This document shows positions 1 through 8,297 of a DNA stretch of 53,912 bases, one piece after another. The DNA is taken from positions 1 through 53,912 of the forward strand of contig JBJECE010000017.1 in assembly GCA_051870755.1 (NCBI GenBank), in the 5' to 3' direction. Below the pieces are notes generated by a model that was given only the letters and a program-made list of their open reading frames with translations, had not been told where the DNA came from and searched no databases. This DNA is from W0P28-013 sp051870755 (lineage in GTDB: Bacteria > Bacteroidota > Bacteroidia > Bacteroidales > Paludibacteraceae). A program made the translations under genes and the position numbers. Numbering within the stretch: position 1 is the first letter of the stretch; each line of letters opens with the position of its first letter.

Positions 1-57
1 GATTTTTCGGCTCGCAGCCTATGCAAGTTTTTTCGTTGAAACTACTTTATCGCATGT

Positions 58-102
58 TCTCCCCTTTTTAAGGGGAGTACGGCGCAGCCGGGTAGGGTTA
101 AA
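58..102. repeat. 45-bp dispersed intergenic repeat, copy A
   Basis: This 45-base stretch recurs without a mismatch at 50636-50680. It opens with the small palindrome CCCCTTtttAAGGGG and continues into a GC-rich part (GTACGGCGCAGCCGGG). Both copies lie between genes. Read on the minus strand, both give short ORFs sharing the peptide NPTRLRRTPLKKG, which looks like a by-product of the repeat and not a gene. The rest of 1-216 holds nothing else I can support. Confidence 0.75.
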
Positions 103-216
103 ACTACATAACAAACAAACGCGGATCAAAAAAAGTAACGTGTTGATTATTAAATATTTATAATCTTGCATCAGCAATTCTTGCGGAGAATGCGGCGAAA
201 TGTCGGCAAAAAAATG

Positions 217-224
217 TATCTTTG
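217..224 (+). promoter_or_regulatory. Promoter -7 box of gldF
   Basis: TATCTTTG matches the Bacteroidota sigma-A -7 consensus TAnnTTTG, 53 bases before the gldF ATG. No convincing TTTG -33 element is seen at the usual 19-21 base spacing. Confidence 0.6.
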
Positions 225-276
225 CAAATTTATTACATGCAGCACATCGGCAGCGGTGTGCCAAAACCGACAGATT

Positions 277-1017
277 ATGACATATCCTGTTTTGAACATT
301 TTCGGCAAAGAGGTTCGGAGTTTTTTCACTACGCCGACCGGCTACATTGTGTTGGCCGTGTTTTTTGTGGGTGCGGCGCTGTTTCTGTGGGTGTTCCCCG
401 GCGAGTACAATGTGCTCGACAACGGCTATGCCAACATCGATGGTTTGTTTGTGCTGGCGCCGTGGCTGTTTCTGTTTTTGTGTCCGGCGGTAACCATGCG
501 CACCATCGCCGAGGAGCGTCAGCAGGGCACCCTCGAGTTGCTGCTGACACGGCCGCTGTCGGCATGGCAGTTGGTGGCCGGCAAATTTTTGGCCTCGTGG
601 TGTGTGATAGCGTTGGCCTTGGTGCCGGCACTGCTGTGGTTCGGCGCCGTGTACATCATGGCCGAGCCGATAGGCAATGTCGATGCGGGCGCCTTTTGGG
701 GATCGTTTGTCGGGCTGGTGTTGCTGGCAGCGGTCTATTCGGCCATCGGGGTGTTCGGTTCGTCGGTGGCGGGCAACCAGATTTCGGCGTTTGTGGTGTC
801 GGCGCTGATATGTTTCGGCCTGTTGTACGGTTTCGACCTGGTCGGGTCGCTGTTCGAAAGCGGTTCGCTGATGCTCTATCTCAAAAATTTAGGCATCGAT
901 GCGCACTACCGTTCGATGAGCCGCGGCGTGCTCGACAGTCGCGATGTGCTGTACATGATTTTGCTGACATTCATTTTTCTGGTTGCTGCCAAAATGGTCG
1001 TGGCGCGCAAGAGATAA
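277..1017 (+). CDS. gldF: GldF-like ABC-2 type transporter permease
   Basis: This is a 246-residue integral membrane protein with about six hydrophobic segments, in the size range of GldF. It has the ABC-2 permease hallmark EERQQGTLELLLTRPLS after the second membrane segment. GldF is the membrane subunit of the GldA-GldF-GldG transporter linked to gliding and T9SS biology in Bacteroidota. The ATG at 277 was chosen because the upstream in-frame ATG at 166 would add a hydrophilic tail and lies before the promoter. The usual partner gldG does not follow: surE comes 39 bases later. It could instead be a general ABC-2 permease, because many Bacteroidales keep GldF/G-like transporters without gliding. 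Confidence 0.8.
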   Translation: MTYPVLNIFGKEVRSFFTTPTGYIVLAVFFVGAALFLWVFPGEYNVLDNGYANIDGLFVLAPWLFLFLCPAVTMRTIAEERQQGTLELLLTRPLSAWQLVAGKFLASWCVIALALVPALLWFGAVYIMAEPIGNVDAGAFWGSFVGLVLLAAVYSAIGVFGSSVAGNQISAFVVSALICFGLLYGFDLVGSLFESGSLMLYLKNLGIDAHYRSMSRGVLDSRDVLYMILLTFIFLVAAKMVVARKR

Positions 1018-1056
1018 CTATTTGATTACAAAAACATTACGCATAAAATACAATCT

Positions 1057-1818
1057 ATGAATAAACCGCTCATTTTCATTACCAACGACGATGGCATTCG
1101 TGCCAAAGGCATCGGGCATCTGATAGAAATGCTGCGCCCGCTGGGCGACTTGTTGGTGATAGCCCCCGATGGTCCGCGTTCAGGCAACTCGAATGCGCTG
1201 TCGATGGAAAATCCCGTCGTCTATACGCTGCAACGCCAAGAACCCGGTTTGACCATCTACTCGTGCAGCGGCACGCCCACCGATTGCGCCAAATTGGCCT
1301 TTTATATCGGCGATCGCCACCCCGATTTTTTCTTTTCGGGCATCAATCACGGGCCAAACACGGCCATCAACGTCATCTATTCGGGCACGATGGGCGCCGT
1401 GTTTGAGGGCTGCGTGCGGCGTGTGCCGTCGGTAGGTTTTTCGCTGTGCGACCACCACGCCGATGCCGATTTTTCGGCCTGCCTGCCCTTGTTCGAGCAG
1501 ATAGCCCGCAAAGTGATGGCCGAAGGTCTGCCGCAGGGCGTCTGCTTGAACGCGAATGCCCCGCGAGGCGCCTTGAACGGCGTACGCATCTGCCGCCAAG
1601 CCGACGGCTATTGGGACAAAGAGTTTGAATTTGGCGTATCGCCCATGGGCAAGCACTACGGCTGGACAACCGGCTATTTCGTTTGTCGCGAACCGGCCGC
1701 TGCCGACACCGACATTCACGCCATCGATTCCGGATTTGTGTCGGTAGTGCCTACGCGTGTCGATATGACGGCGCACGATGCCCTATCCACGTTTGCCGAT
1801 TATGAAACGATTCGATAA
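1057..1818 (+). CDS. surE: 5'/3'-nucleotidase SurE
   Basis: A 253-residue cytoplasmic metal-dependent phosphatase that removes phosphate from nucleoside monophosphates. The metal-binding start TNDDGIRAKG (Asp11, Asp12), the SGNSNALS loop (Ser42), SGTPTDCAKLA and FSGINHGPN are all intact, and the length is normal for the family. The stop codon overlaps the start of the next small gene. Clustering of surE with lpxB is common in Bacteroidales. Confidence 0.95.
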   Translation: MNKPLIFITNDDGIRAKGIGHLIEMLRPLGDLLVIAPDGPRSGNSNALSMENPVVYTLQRQEPGLTIYSCSGTPTDCAKLAFYIGDRHPDFFFSGINHGPNTAINVIYSGTMGAVFEGCVRRVPSVGFSLCDHHADADFSACLPLFEQIARKVMAEGLPQGVCLNANAPRGALNGVRICRQADGYWDKEFEFGVSPMGKHYGWTTGYFVCREPAAADTDIHAIDSGFVSVVPTRVDMTAHDALSTFADYETIR

Positions 1819-2092
1819 TTTTTGGATAGCCGCAGCCGTCGGACTGCTTGTGCCGGTGGCGTTCGGATTGCTGTTTTTTGCGGTGTTCTATCGGGGCGAT
1901 TTGACACTGACCGATGCGCCGCTGCTCTACATCGAACGTGCGCCGTCGTTGATCAGCAAACTGATATTGGTGTCGTTGGCACCGAATTTGTTTGGTGTAT
2001 TTGCGTGTTACCACGCACAGTGGTGGCGTGCGTGCCGCGGCATGGTCGTGTCGGTGTTGGTCTATTTGGCCGCTGCCATGTTTTTTATATAA
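1802..2092 (+). CDS. Small membrane protein of unknown function
   Basis: A 96-residue protein with three hydrophobic stretches (about residues 6-30, 43-66 and 76-96), so probably an inner-membrane protein. I do not recognise a family. The ATG at 1802 lies inside the last codons of surE, a 17-base overlap that indicates translational coupling, and lpxB starts 14 bases after the stop. An earlier in-frame ATG at 1778 would lengthen the overlap and add only hydrophilic residues. Position between surE and lpxB suggests co-transcription but does not reveal a function. Confidence 0.7.
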   Translation: MKRFDNFWIAAAVGLLVPVAFGLLFFAVFYRGDLTLTDAPLLYIERAPSLISKLILVSLAPNLFGVFACYHAQWWRACRGMVVSVLVYLAAAMFFI

Positions 2093-2106
2093 AAAACTGA
2101 AAATCA

Positions 2107-3249
2107 ATGAAATACTTCATCATAGCAGGCGAAGCATCGGGCGATTTGCACGGCTCGAATCTGATGGCGGCACTGAAACAACATGACGCAGCAGCCCAAT
2201 TCTGTTTTCTGGGCGGCGACTTGATGGCTGCCCAAGGCGGTCGTCAGGTCAAGCACTATCGCGACATGGCTTTTATGGGCATCACCGCTGTGGTGCGCCA
2301 TCTGCCAACCGTGCTGCGCAACATGCGCGACACGCGGCGGGCTATTGCGCAATTCCGTCCCGACGTGGTCATTCTGATTGACTATCCGAGTTTCAATCTG
2401 CAAATAGCCAAATATGTCAAAACGCACTTCGACACGCCGATCTATTACTACATTTCGCCAAAATTATGGGCATGGAAAACCTATCGCATCAAGTCGATAA
2501 AGAGATACATCGACAAAATGTTTACGATTTTTCCGTTCGAAACGGCGTTTTATGCGCAATTCGATTATGCCGTCGAATACGTCGGCAACCCGACCGTCGA
2601 TGCCATTGCCACATACCGCGCACGGCCGCACGCCGGCGATTTTCGTGCCACACACCACCTCGATGCGCGCCCGATAGTGGCCGTTCTGGCCGGCAGTCGT
2701 CGGCAGGAGATTGTTACCACGCTGCCCACCGTGATGCCGTTGGCCGCACAATTTCCCGATGTGCAATTTGTGTTGGCCGCCGCGCCAAGCGCCGACACAA
2801 AACTCTATCAGCCCTACCTGTCGGACAACGTCAAAATGGTGCGCGACTGCACCTACGACCTGCTCACACACGCTCACGCCGCCATCGTAAACAGCGGAAC
2901 GGCGACGCTCGAAACCGGCCTGTTCGGCGTACCACAAGTGGTCGTTTACTATGTGCCAGGCGGGCGCATAGGCACTTGGCTGAAACAGGTGTTGATCAAA
3001 ACAAAATTTGTGTCGCTCGTCAATTTGGTGGCCGAAAAAGCGGTTGTACGCGAACTCGTAGCACACGAATTCACAACCGACAACGTGCGTGCCGAACTCA
3101 CGCGCCTGCTCACCGACACCGATTACTACCGCCACATGCAGGCCGACTATGCTGCCCTCGCCCAACGGCTTGGGGGTGCCGGCGCCGCCGATCGCACCGC
3201 ACAAAAAATCGTCAAGTTGTTGACACATAACAACACATGCAACGTTTAA
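2107..3249 (+). CDS. lpxB: Lipid-A-disaccharide synthase LpxB
   Basis: A 380-residue glycosyltransferase that joins UDP-2,3-diacylglucosamine to lipid X to make the lipid A disaccharide at the inner membrane face. The N-terminal GEASGDLHG motif (residues 8-16), IDYPSFNLQIAKYVK, YYISPKLWAWK and the C-terminal NSGTATLETGLFGVPQVVVYY typical of LpxB are all present. Length matches the family. It ends 31 bases before the ECF sigma gene, so readthrough is likely. Confidence 0.95.
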   Translation: MKYFIIAGEASGDLHGSNLMAALKQHDAAAQFCFLGGDLMAAQGGRQVKHYRDMAFMGITAVVRHLPTVLRNMRDTRRAIAQFRPDVVILIDYPSFNLQIAKYVKTHFDTPIYYYISPKLWAWKTYRIKSIKRYIDKMFTIFPFETAFYAQFDYAVEYVGNPTVDAIATYRARPHAGDFRATHHLDARPIVAVLAGSRRQEIVTTLPTVMPLAAQFPDVQFVLAAAPSADTKLYQPYLSDNVKMVRDCTYDLLTHAHAAIVNSGTATLETGLFGVPQVVVYYVPGGRIGTWLKQVLIKTKFVSLVNLVAEKAVVRELVAHEFTTDNVRAELTRLLTDTDYYRHMQADYAALAQRLGGAGAADRTAQKIVKLLTHNNTCNV

Positions 3250-3280
3250 CCCGTTTTTGGCATCATTTAATTGAAAGGAC

Positions 3281-3841
3281 ATGCTATTAGGGAGTGCGAA
3301 ATATACGTCTCTGCGCGACATAATCGATGGCTGTGTGCGCAATGAACGGATCGCCCAACAACGTCTGTACGAATTGTATGCCGCACGCATGACCGGTATC
3401 TGTCTGCGCTACGTGGGCGACAAAGAGACGGCACTCGACCTGATGCACGATGGTTTCATCAAAGTATTCGCCAACCTGAAACAATACAGCGGCGAAGGCG
3501 CATTCGAAGGCTGGATGCGAAAGGTATTCGTAAACGTATCGCTCGAATATCTGCGCAAAAACGATGCACTGCGCAACTGCGACGACGTGAGCGACATGCA
3601 AATTCAGTTAACCGACGACACCGAAACAATCATCGAAAAAATGTCGGCCGACGAGATAGTGAAACTGATAAACGAACTGCCGGCAGGTTTCAGGACGGTA
3701 TTCAACATGTACGCCATCGAAGGTTACAGCCATGCCGAAATTGCCAAACAGTTGGGCATCAACGAAGCCTCGTCGCGGTCGCAATTCTCGCGGGCAAGGG
3801 CTGTATTGCAAGAAAAAATCAGACGAAACAACAGCGCATAG
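3281..3841 (+). CDS. ECF-type RNA polymerase sigma factor
   Basis: A 186-residue sigma-70 family protein with region 2 (about residues 20-90, including DLMHDGFIKVFANLKQY and GWMRKVFVNVSLEYLRK) and region 4 with a helix-turn-helix (EGYSHAEIAKQLGINEASSR). Such sigma factors direct RNA polymerase to a small regulon and are usually held by an anti-sigma protein. The stop TAG shares its last base with the GTG start of the next gene, whose N-terminus looks like the anti-sigma partner. The target promoters cannot be deduced here. Confidence 0.9.
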   Translation: MLLGSAKYTSLRDIIDGCVRNERIAQQRLYELYAARMTGICLRYVGDKETALDLMHDGFIKVFANLKQYSGEGAFEGWMRKVFVNVSLEYLRKNDALRNCDDVSDMQIQLTDDTETIIEKMSADEIVKLINELPAGFRTVFNMYAIEGYSHAEIAKQLGINEASSRSQFSRARAVLQEKIRRNNSA

Positions 3842-5217
3842 TGAAGGACAAACAACTACGACAACTGCTACGGGACAAACTGCAAAATTATGAAGCACCC
3901 GTCCCGAAAGGCGATTGGCAAGCGATAGCCGACCGATTGCCGAGCACTGCCACGTCCGACGACGACCATTGGCGCGGTTTGTTGCGCAAAAAAATGGCAT
4001 CGTACACCACGCCGCTGCCCGAAAACGATTGGCACGACAACATGTTGGGGCGCCTGCCGACACTCCGCAAACGACGCGCCGTACCGCTATGGGTGCGCTA
4101 TACCGTCGGATTGTCGGCTGCAGCTGCTGTCGCTTTGTTGCTGCTGGTGCCTGCGGCATTTCCGCCATCGGCAACCGAACAAACGCCGCTGTTGGCCGCC
4201 AACACCAACACGGGCGAAACAACCGTCGTCGCTGCGGCACCGGCACAAACACCAACCGCCGCACCAGTCACTGCCGACACGCCATCGACTCCGACCACAA
4301 AACGGTCGGCACAAACAACGCGCAACACAGCACACAGCCACAACACAACAGAGAGCACTACCGACAACGTCCCCGACGCCACACAGCCTTCAGAAACCAT
4401 GGTTGAAGCCGCGCCGGCCACATTGGCACACACCGACGACACACCGACGACAATCCTGCCGGCCGACGACACGCCAAACATCAGCATCGAAGAGGCCGCC
4501 CGCCTGATGCGCGAACAACAAGCAGCCATAGCAGCCACCGACACCGCCGGCACAGACGAACGCACGCCGCGCGAGAGTATCAATTTTGGCATATTGGCGT
4601 CGCTGTCGCCCAACGTGAGCGAATTTGCTTATACACCCTCGACCACAATAGCAGGCAGCCAGATAGCATTGCGCGGCACCACCAACAACAACGACCGCCA
4701 CGACCTGCCGTTCTCGGTAGGCTTGTCGGTAGGCATTCCGCTGTGCAAACGCCTCGATTTGCAAACCGGCATCAACTATTCGTATGCACACTCGCGATTT
4801 ACGTCCACCAACCGGCTGCAAGGCACCTATTCCGAACGCAACCAGCAACTGCACTACTTGGGCGTGCCGCTGATGTTGTCGTTTCGCATCGTCGATAGGC
4901 GCATCATCAAATTTTATGTGTCGGCAGGCGGCGCGTGCGAAAAAGGTCTGATTGCCACACAACACCGGCAAACGTTCGACTTGGACGATGCACTGCTGTC
5001 GAGCCAAACCAACTACGAATACATCAAAGGCATTCAGGGGTCGCTCACGGCCAACGTCGGTTTGGCAGTCATGTTTTTCAAAGGTATGGGCATCTACTTT
5101 GAACCCGGTTTCACATGGTACATTCCCGCCGAAAAATTTCCGCAACCCGTCAATTCGCGCACCGTACACCCCTACAATTTAAGTCTGACTGCCGGTTTGC
5201 GTTTCAATCTGAAATAA
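3841..5217 (+). CDS. Predicted anti-sigma-like protein fused to an outer-membrane beta-barrel domain
   Basis: A 458-residue protein. Residues 9-34 and 47-73 are two copies of a short cytoplasmic motif (LLRDKLQNYEAPVPKGDW and LLRKKMASYTTPLPENDW). One membrane helix follows at about 87-107, then a long Thr/Ala/Pro-rich linker to about 240. The C-terminal 200 residues alternate like a beta-barrel or porin family domain (NFGILASLSP, LPFSVGLSVGIPL, LRFNLK ending). I infer that the N-terminus binds the sigma factor encoded just upstream. The start is GTG and overlaps the sigma stop by one base. The barrel-like end may sit in the periplasm or outer membrane, which would be unusual for a protein with an inner-membrane anchor. 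Confidence 0.7.
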   Translation: MKDKQLRQLLRDKLQNYEAPVPKGDWQAIADRLPSTATSDDDHWRGLLRKKMASYTTPLPENDWHDNMLGRLPTLRKRRAVPLWVRYTVGLSAAAAVALLLLVPAAFPPSATEQTPLLAANTNTGETTVVAAAPAQTPTAAPVTADTPSTPTTKRSAQTTRNTAHSHNTTESTTDNVPDATQPSETMVEAAPATLAHTDDTPTTILPADDTPNISIEEAARLMREQQAAIAATDTAGTDERTPRESINFGILASLSPNVSEFAYTPSTTIAGSQIALRGTTNNNDRHDLPFSVGLSVGIPLCKRLDLQTGINYSYAHSRFTSTNRLQGTYSERNQQLHYLGVPLMLSFRIVDRRIIKFYVSAGGACEKGLIATQHRQTFDLDDALLSSQTNYEYIKGIQGSLTANVGLAVMFFKGMGIYFEPGFTWYIPAEKFPQPVNSRTVHPYNLSLTAGLRFNLK

Positions 5218-5257
5218 TCGTTGGCTGAAGTTTCCGGTCGATTTTGCCGATTTTTAA

Positions 5258-5288
5258 GTCGAAAAGCATCTGTTTTCGGCTTTTTTTT
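5258..5288 (+). terminator. Rho-independent terminator after the sigma/anti-sigma pair
   Basis: GTCGAAAA (5258-5265) pairs with TTTTCGGC (5273-5280), with one G-T pair and a seven-base loop, followed directly by eight T. The next promoter box starts two bases further on. Confidence 0.65.
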
Positions 5289-5289
5289 G

Positions 5290-5297
5290 TAATTTTG
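5290..5297 (+). promoter_or_regulatory. Promoter -7 box of the golvesin-like gene
   Basis: TAATTTTG fits TAnnTTTG and lies 33 bases before the ATG at 5331. It rules out the longer ORF start at 5244, which would lie upstream of the transcript. Confidence 0.6.
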
Positions 5298-5330
5298 CCA
5301 ACTATTTCGACCTCAAATCACCATCAATCG

Positions 5331-8285
5331 ATGACCAAATGGGTGCGCATACTGATGCTCATGGCCGCGACAGCCGTAACGTGCAGCGCGATAGCCGAGC
5401 CGACCGATGCCAAAACGCGTCTGACGGAGTGGCTGCAATCGTACTGCAACGACTATCTGGATTTGCAAACGGCGCGCATCAAAAAGTTGAACGTGGACAC
5501 CAAGACGAAAACCATTTCGATCTACACCAATTTTATAGTCGGCACACTGCCGTTTCGGCCTGATTTGGTGGCGCAGATGCAGCGCGAAGCCGCAGCCGTC
5601 GTTGCCGACGACTACCCGAACTATCGGGTGGTGATTTACGCCGACGGCAAAAACATCGGTACACTCATTCCTGCGTGGTACCAACCGGCACGCTCATCCG
5701 GCGGGCAAACGACGCGACCAACAGCGCGACCGGTTGTTACATCGTTGTCGCGCCCGCACACGCCCGACAATGCACTGACAGACAGAAACATAGCATTATG
5801 GCACAGCCACGGTTGGTACTTCGACACGCAGACCGACCGCTGGCATTGGCAGCGCGCCCGCTACTTCGAAACGGTCGAGGACAAACTGACGGCATCGTAC
5901 GTGTTGCCGTTTTTGCTGCCGATGCTCGAAAATGCCGGAGCCAACGTCTTTCTGCCCCAAGAGCGCGATGTGCAACCGCACGAAGTGATTGTCGATAACG
6001 ACAACGACAACATCAATTTCGGGTCGCTCTACTGCGAAACGGGTGCCGAACACTATTTTGCATCCGGCGCCAACGGCACGGGCTTCCGCCAGCGCACGAC
6101 GCCCTACCGTCAAGGCGAAAATCCGTTTACCGAAGGCACAGCACGCCTGCTGAAAACATCGCTCGCCGAAGAAGCCTTTGTCGAGTGGGTGCCCGACATT
6201 CCGGCCGATGGCGACTATATGGTTTCGGTGGCCTATCCGTTTACAGAGAATAACGTATCCGATGCACATTACACAATTTATCATGCCGGCGGGCGCACCG
6301 AATTTCAGGTGAATCAAACCATGGCATGCGGCACTTGGGTTTATTTGGGCTGTTTTCATTTCAAACAAGGGCTGAATGCCGATTCGGCCAGAGTGGTATT
6401 GTCCAACCGGAGCCGTCACAGCGGCGTAGTGGCGGCCGATGTGGTGCGTTTCGGCGGTGGCATGGGCAATGTGGCTCGCAGTGTATCGCCCGACGCTTTT
6501 TGTCGCACAAGCGGCCGGCCGCGCTGCATGGAAGCCGCCACCTATTGGTTGCAGTGGGCAGGCGCGCCCGAAACGGTTTACCATTTTTCGGAAAGCGACA
6601 AAGACTATACCGACGACATTTCGGCACGCGGTTTGTGGGTCAATTGGTTGAACGGCGGTTCCGACAATGCGCCCACAACCAACGGGTTACGCGTTCCCAT
6701 CGATGTGGCACTTGGTTTGCACAGCGATGCCGGTTGCAAAAACGACACCATCATTGGCACGTTGGGCATCTACTCGTCGGCCGATGGTCGGCAAACCAAA
6801 TTTCCAAACGGGCAGTCGCGCGCGGTTTGTCGCGATTTGGCCGATTATGTTACCCTGTCGCTGGTCGATGACATGCGCCGTGCCGGCTACACCGATTGGT
6901 CGTTTCGCGGACTGTGGGACAAGCAGTATGGCGAGACACGCCGCCCCGAAGTGCCGGCCCTGCTGCTCGAACTATTTTCGCATCAAAGTTTTGTCGATAT
7001 GCGTTTTGCTCTCGACCCACGTTTCAGGTTTATGGCAAGTCGCGCCGTGTACAAAGGCTTGTTGCGTTTTTTGTCGGTGCAGCACGGTAGCCGTTATGTG
7101 GTTCAGCCACTGCCCGTTACGGCTTTTGCGGCACAATTATTTGCCGACACCGTACAGTTATCGTGGAGTGCCGCGCCCGACACGCTCGAGCCCACCGCAC
7201 ACGCCGACGCCTACATCGTCTATACACGCATCGACGACAGCGGTTTCGACAACGGCATCGTGGTGTGCGACACCGTATGCCGCCTGCCCATCGAGGCCGA
7301 CAAAATTTATAGTTACAAAGTGGTGGCCGTCAATGCCGGCGGTGCATCGTTCCCGTCCGAGATTTTGTCGGTGTGCCGCAACTCGTCCGCCAAGCATACC
7401 GTGCTGATAGTCAATGGTTTTGAGCGCATATCGGCACCAGAAGGTTTCGACGGCGGCGAATTTGCCGGTTTTCCCGACTTTTTGGACGATGCAGTGCCCT
7501 ACATCAGCGACATTTCGTATGTGGGCGCGCAGCACGAATTCCGACGCAGCGAGCCTTGGACCGACGACGACGCACCCGGTTGGGGCGCCAGCAACAGCGA
7601 CTATGACGCCGACATCGTTGCCGGCAACACATTCGATTTTCCGATTGTACACGGACGCGCACTGCGCAACGCCGGTTATTCGTTTGTTTCGTGCAGTGGG
7701 CGCGCCATCGAAAATGGCAGTGTCGTCTTGTCCGACTATCGGGCAGTCGATTGGATTTTGGGCGAACAAAAACGCTGCCGGTTTGGTACCGACACCACCC
7801 GTTGGGAATTCAGAACCTTTTCGGCCAAGCAACAACGTCAAATCACCGATTTTTGTCTGCAAGGTGGCGCATTGTTGGTCAGCGGTGCGTATGTCGGCAC
7901 CGACCTGTGGAAATGCGGCGACACCTCGGACGCCGACCGCGCATTTGCCAAAACCATTCTGAAATACCAATGGCGCACCGACCACGCCGCACAAGACGGC
8001 TGCGTGAAGTGCGTAGCCACGCCCAAAGGCACATTTTCGGGCAACTACAACTTCTGTAACCGGCTAAACAGCGAGCAATATGCCGTAGAATCGCCCGACG
8101 GCATCGAGCCTGCCGACGCAAAAGCCTTCACGGCCATGCGCTATAGTCGCAACAACATATCGGCCGCGGTGGCTTACAGCGGCATCTATCGCACGTTTGT
8201 GTGCGGTTTCCCGTTGGAAGCACTCACAAGCGATGCACAACGCAACGAACTTATGCGCCAAATAATGCAATTTTTGACCGAATAA
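5331..8285 (+). CDS. Secreted golvesin C-terminal-like / amidase-like protein
   Basis: A 984-residue protein with a signal peptide (about residues 1-22, MTKWVRILMLMAATAVTCSA). A jelly-roll-like stretch around residues 285-380 (VEWVPDIPADGDYMVSVAYP, NRSRHSGVVAADVVRFGGG) matches golvesin C-terminal-like domains. Next is a segment like the second half of zinc amidases (LGLHSDAG and VPALLLELFSHQ), then a fibronectin type III-like segment and a C-terminal domain of unknown role. Bacteroidales relatives are often labelled xanthan lyase or golvesin-domain protein. I infer cell-wall or polysaccharide processing in the periplasm or outside the cell. The first metal ligands of a classical Amidase_3 site are not obvious, so activity is uncertain. 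Confidence 0.75.
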   Translation: MTKWVRILMLMAATAVTCSAIAEPTDAKTRLTEWLQSYCNDYLDLQTARIKKLNVDTKTKTISIYTNFIVGTLPFRPDLVAQMQREAAAVVADDYPNYRVVIYADGKNIGTLIPAWYQPARSSGGQTTRPTARPVVTSLSRPHTPDNALTDRNIALWHSHGWYFDTQTDRWHWQRARYFETVEDKLTASYVLPFLLPMLENAGANVFLPQERDVQPHEVIVDNDNDNINFGSLYCETGAEHYFASGANGTGFRQRTTPYRQGENPFTEGTARLLKTSLAEEAFVEWVPDIPADGDYMVSVAYPFTENNVSDAHYTIYHAGGRTEFQVNQTMACGTWVYLGCFHFKQGLNADSARVVLSNRSRHSGVVAADVVRFGGGMGNVARSVSPDAFCRTSGRPRCMEAATYWLQWAGAPETVYHFSESDKDYTDDISARGLWVNWLNGGSDNAPTTNGLRVPIDVALGLHSDAGCKNDTIIGTLGIYSSADGRQTKFPNGQSRAVCRDLADYVTLSLVDDMRRAGYTDWSFRGLWDKQYGETRRPEVPALLLELFSHQSFVDMRFALDPRFRFMASRAVYKGLLRFLSVQHGSRYVVQPLPVTAFAAQLFADTVQLSWSAAPDTLEPTAHADAYIVYTRIDDSGFDNGIVVCDTVCRLPIEADKIYSYKVVAVNAGGASFPSEILSVCRNSSAKHTVLIVNGFERISAPEGFDGGEFAGFPDFLDDAVPYISDISYVGAQHEFRRSEPWTDDDAPGWGASNSDYDADIVAGNTFDFPIVHGRALRNAGYSFVSCSGRAIENGSVVLSDYRAVDWILGEQKRCRFGTDTTRWEFRTFSAKQQRQITDFCLQGGALLVSGAYVGTDLWKCGDTSDADRAFAKTILKYQWRTDHAAQDGCVKCVATPKGTFSGNYNFCNRLNSEQYAVESPDGIEPADAKAFTAMRYSRNNISAAVAYSGIYRTFVCGFPLEALTSDAQRNELMRQIMQFLTE

Positions 8286-8297
8286 TCTATCGAACAC

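Noticed and set aside
19..264. A small minus-strand ORF at the left edge
   Set aside because: Most of it is the dispersed 45-bp repeat, shared with another non-coding location.
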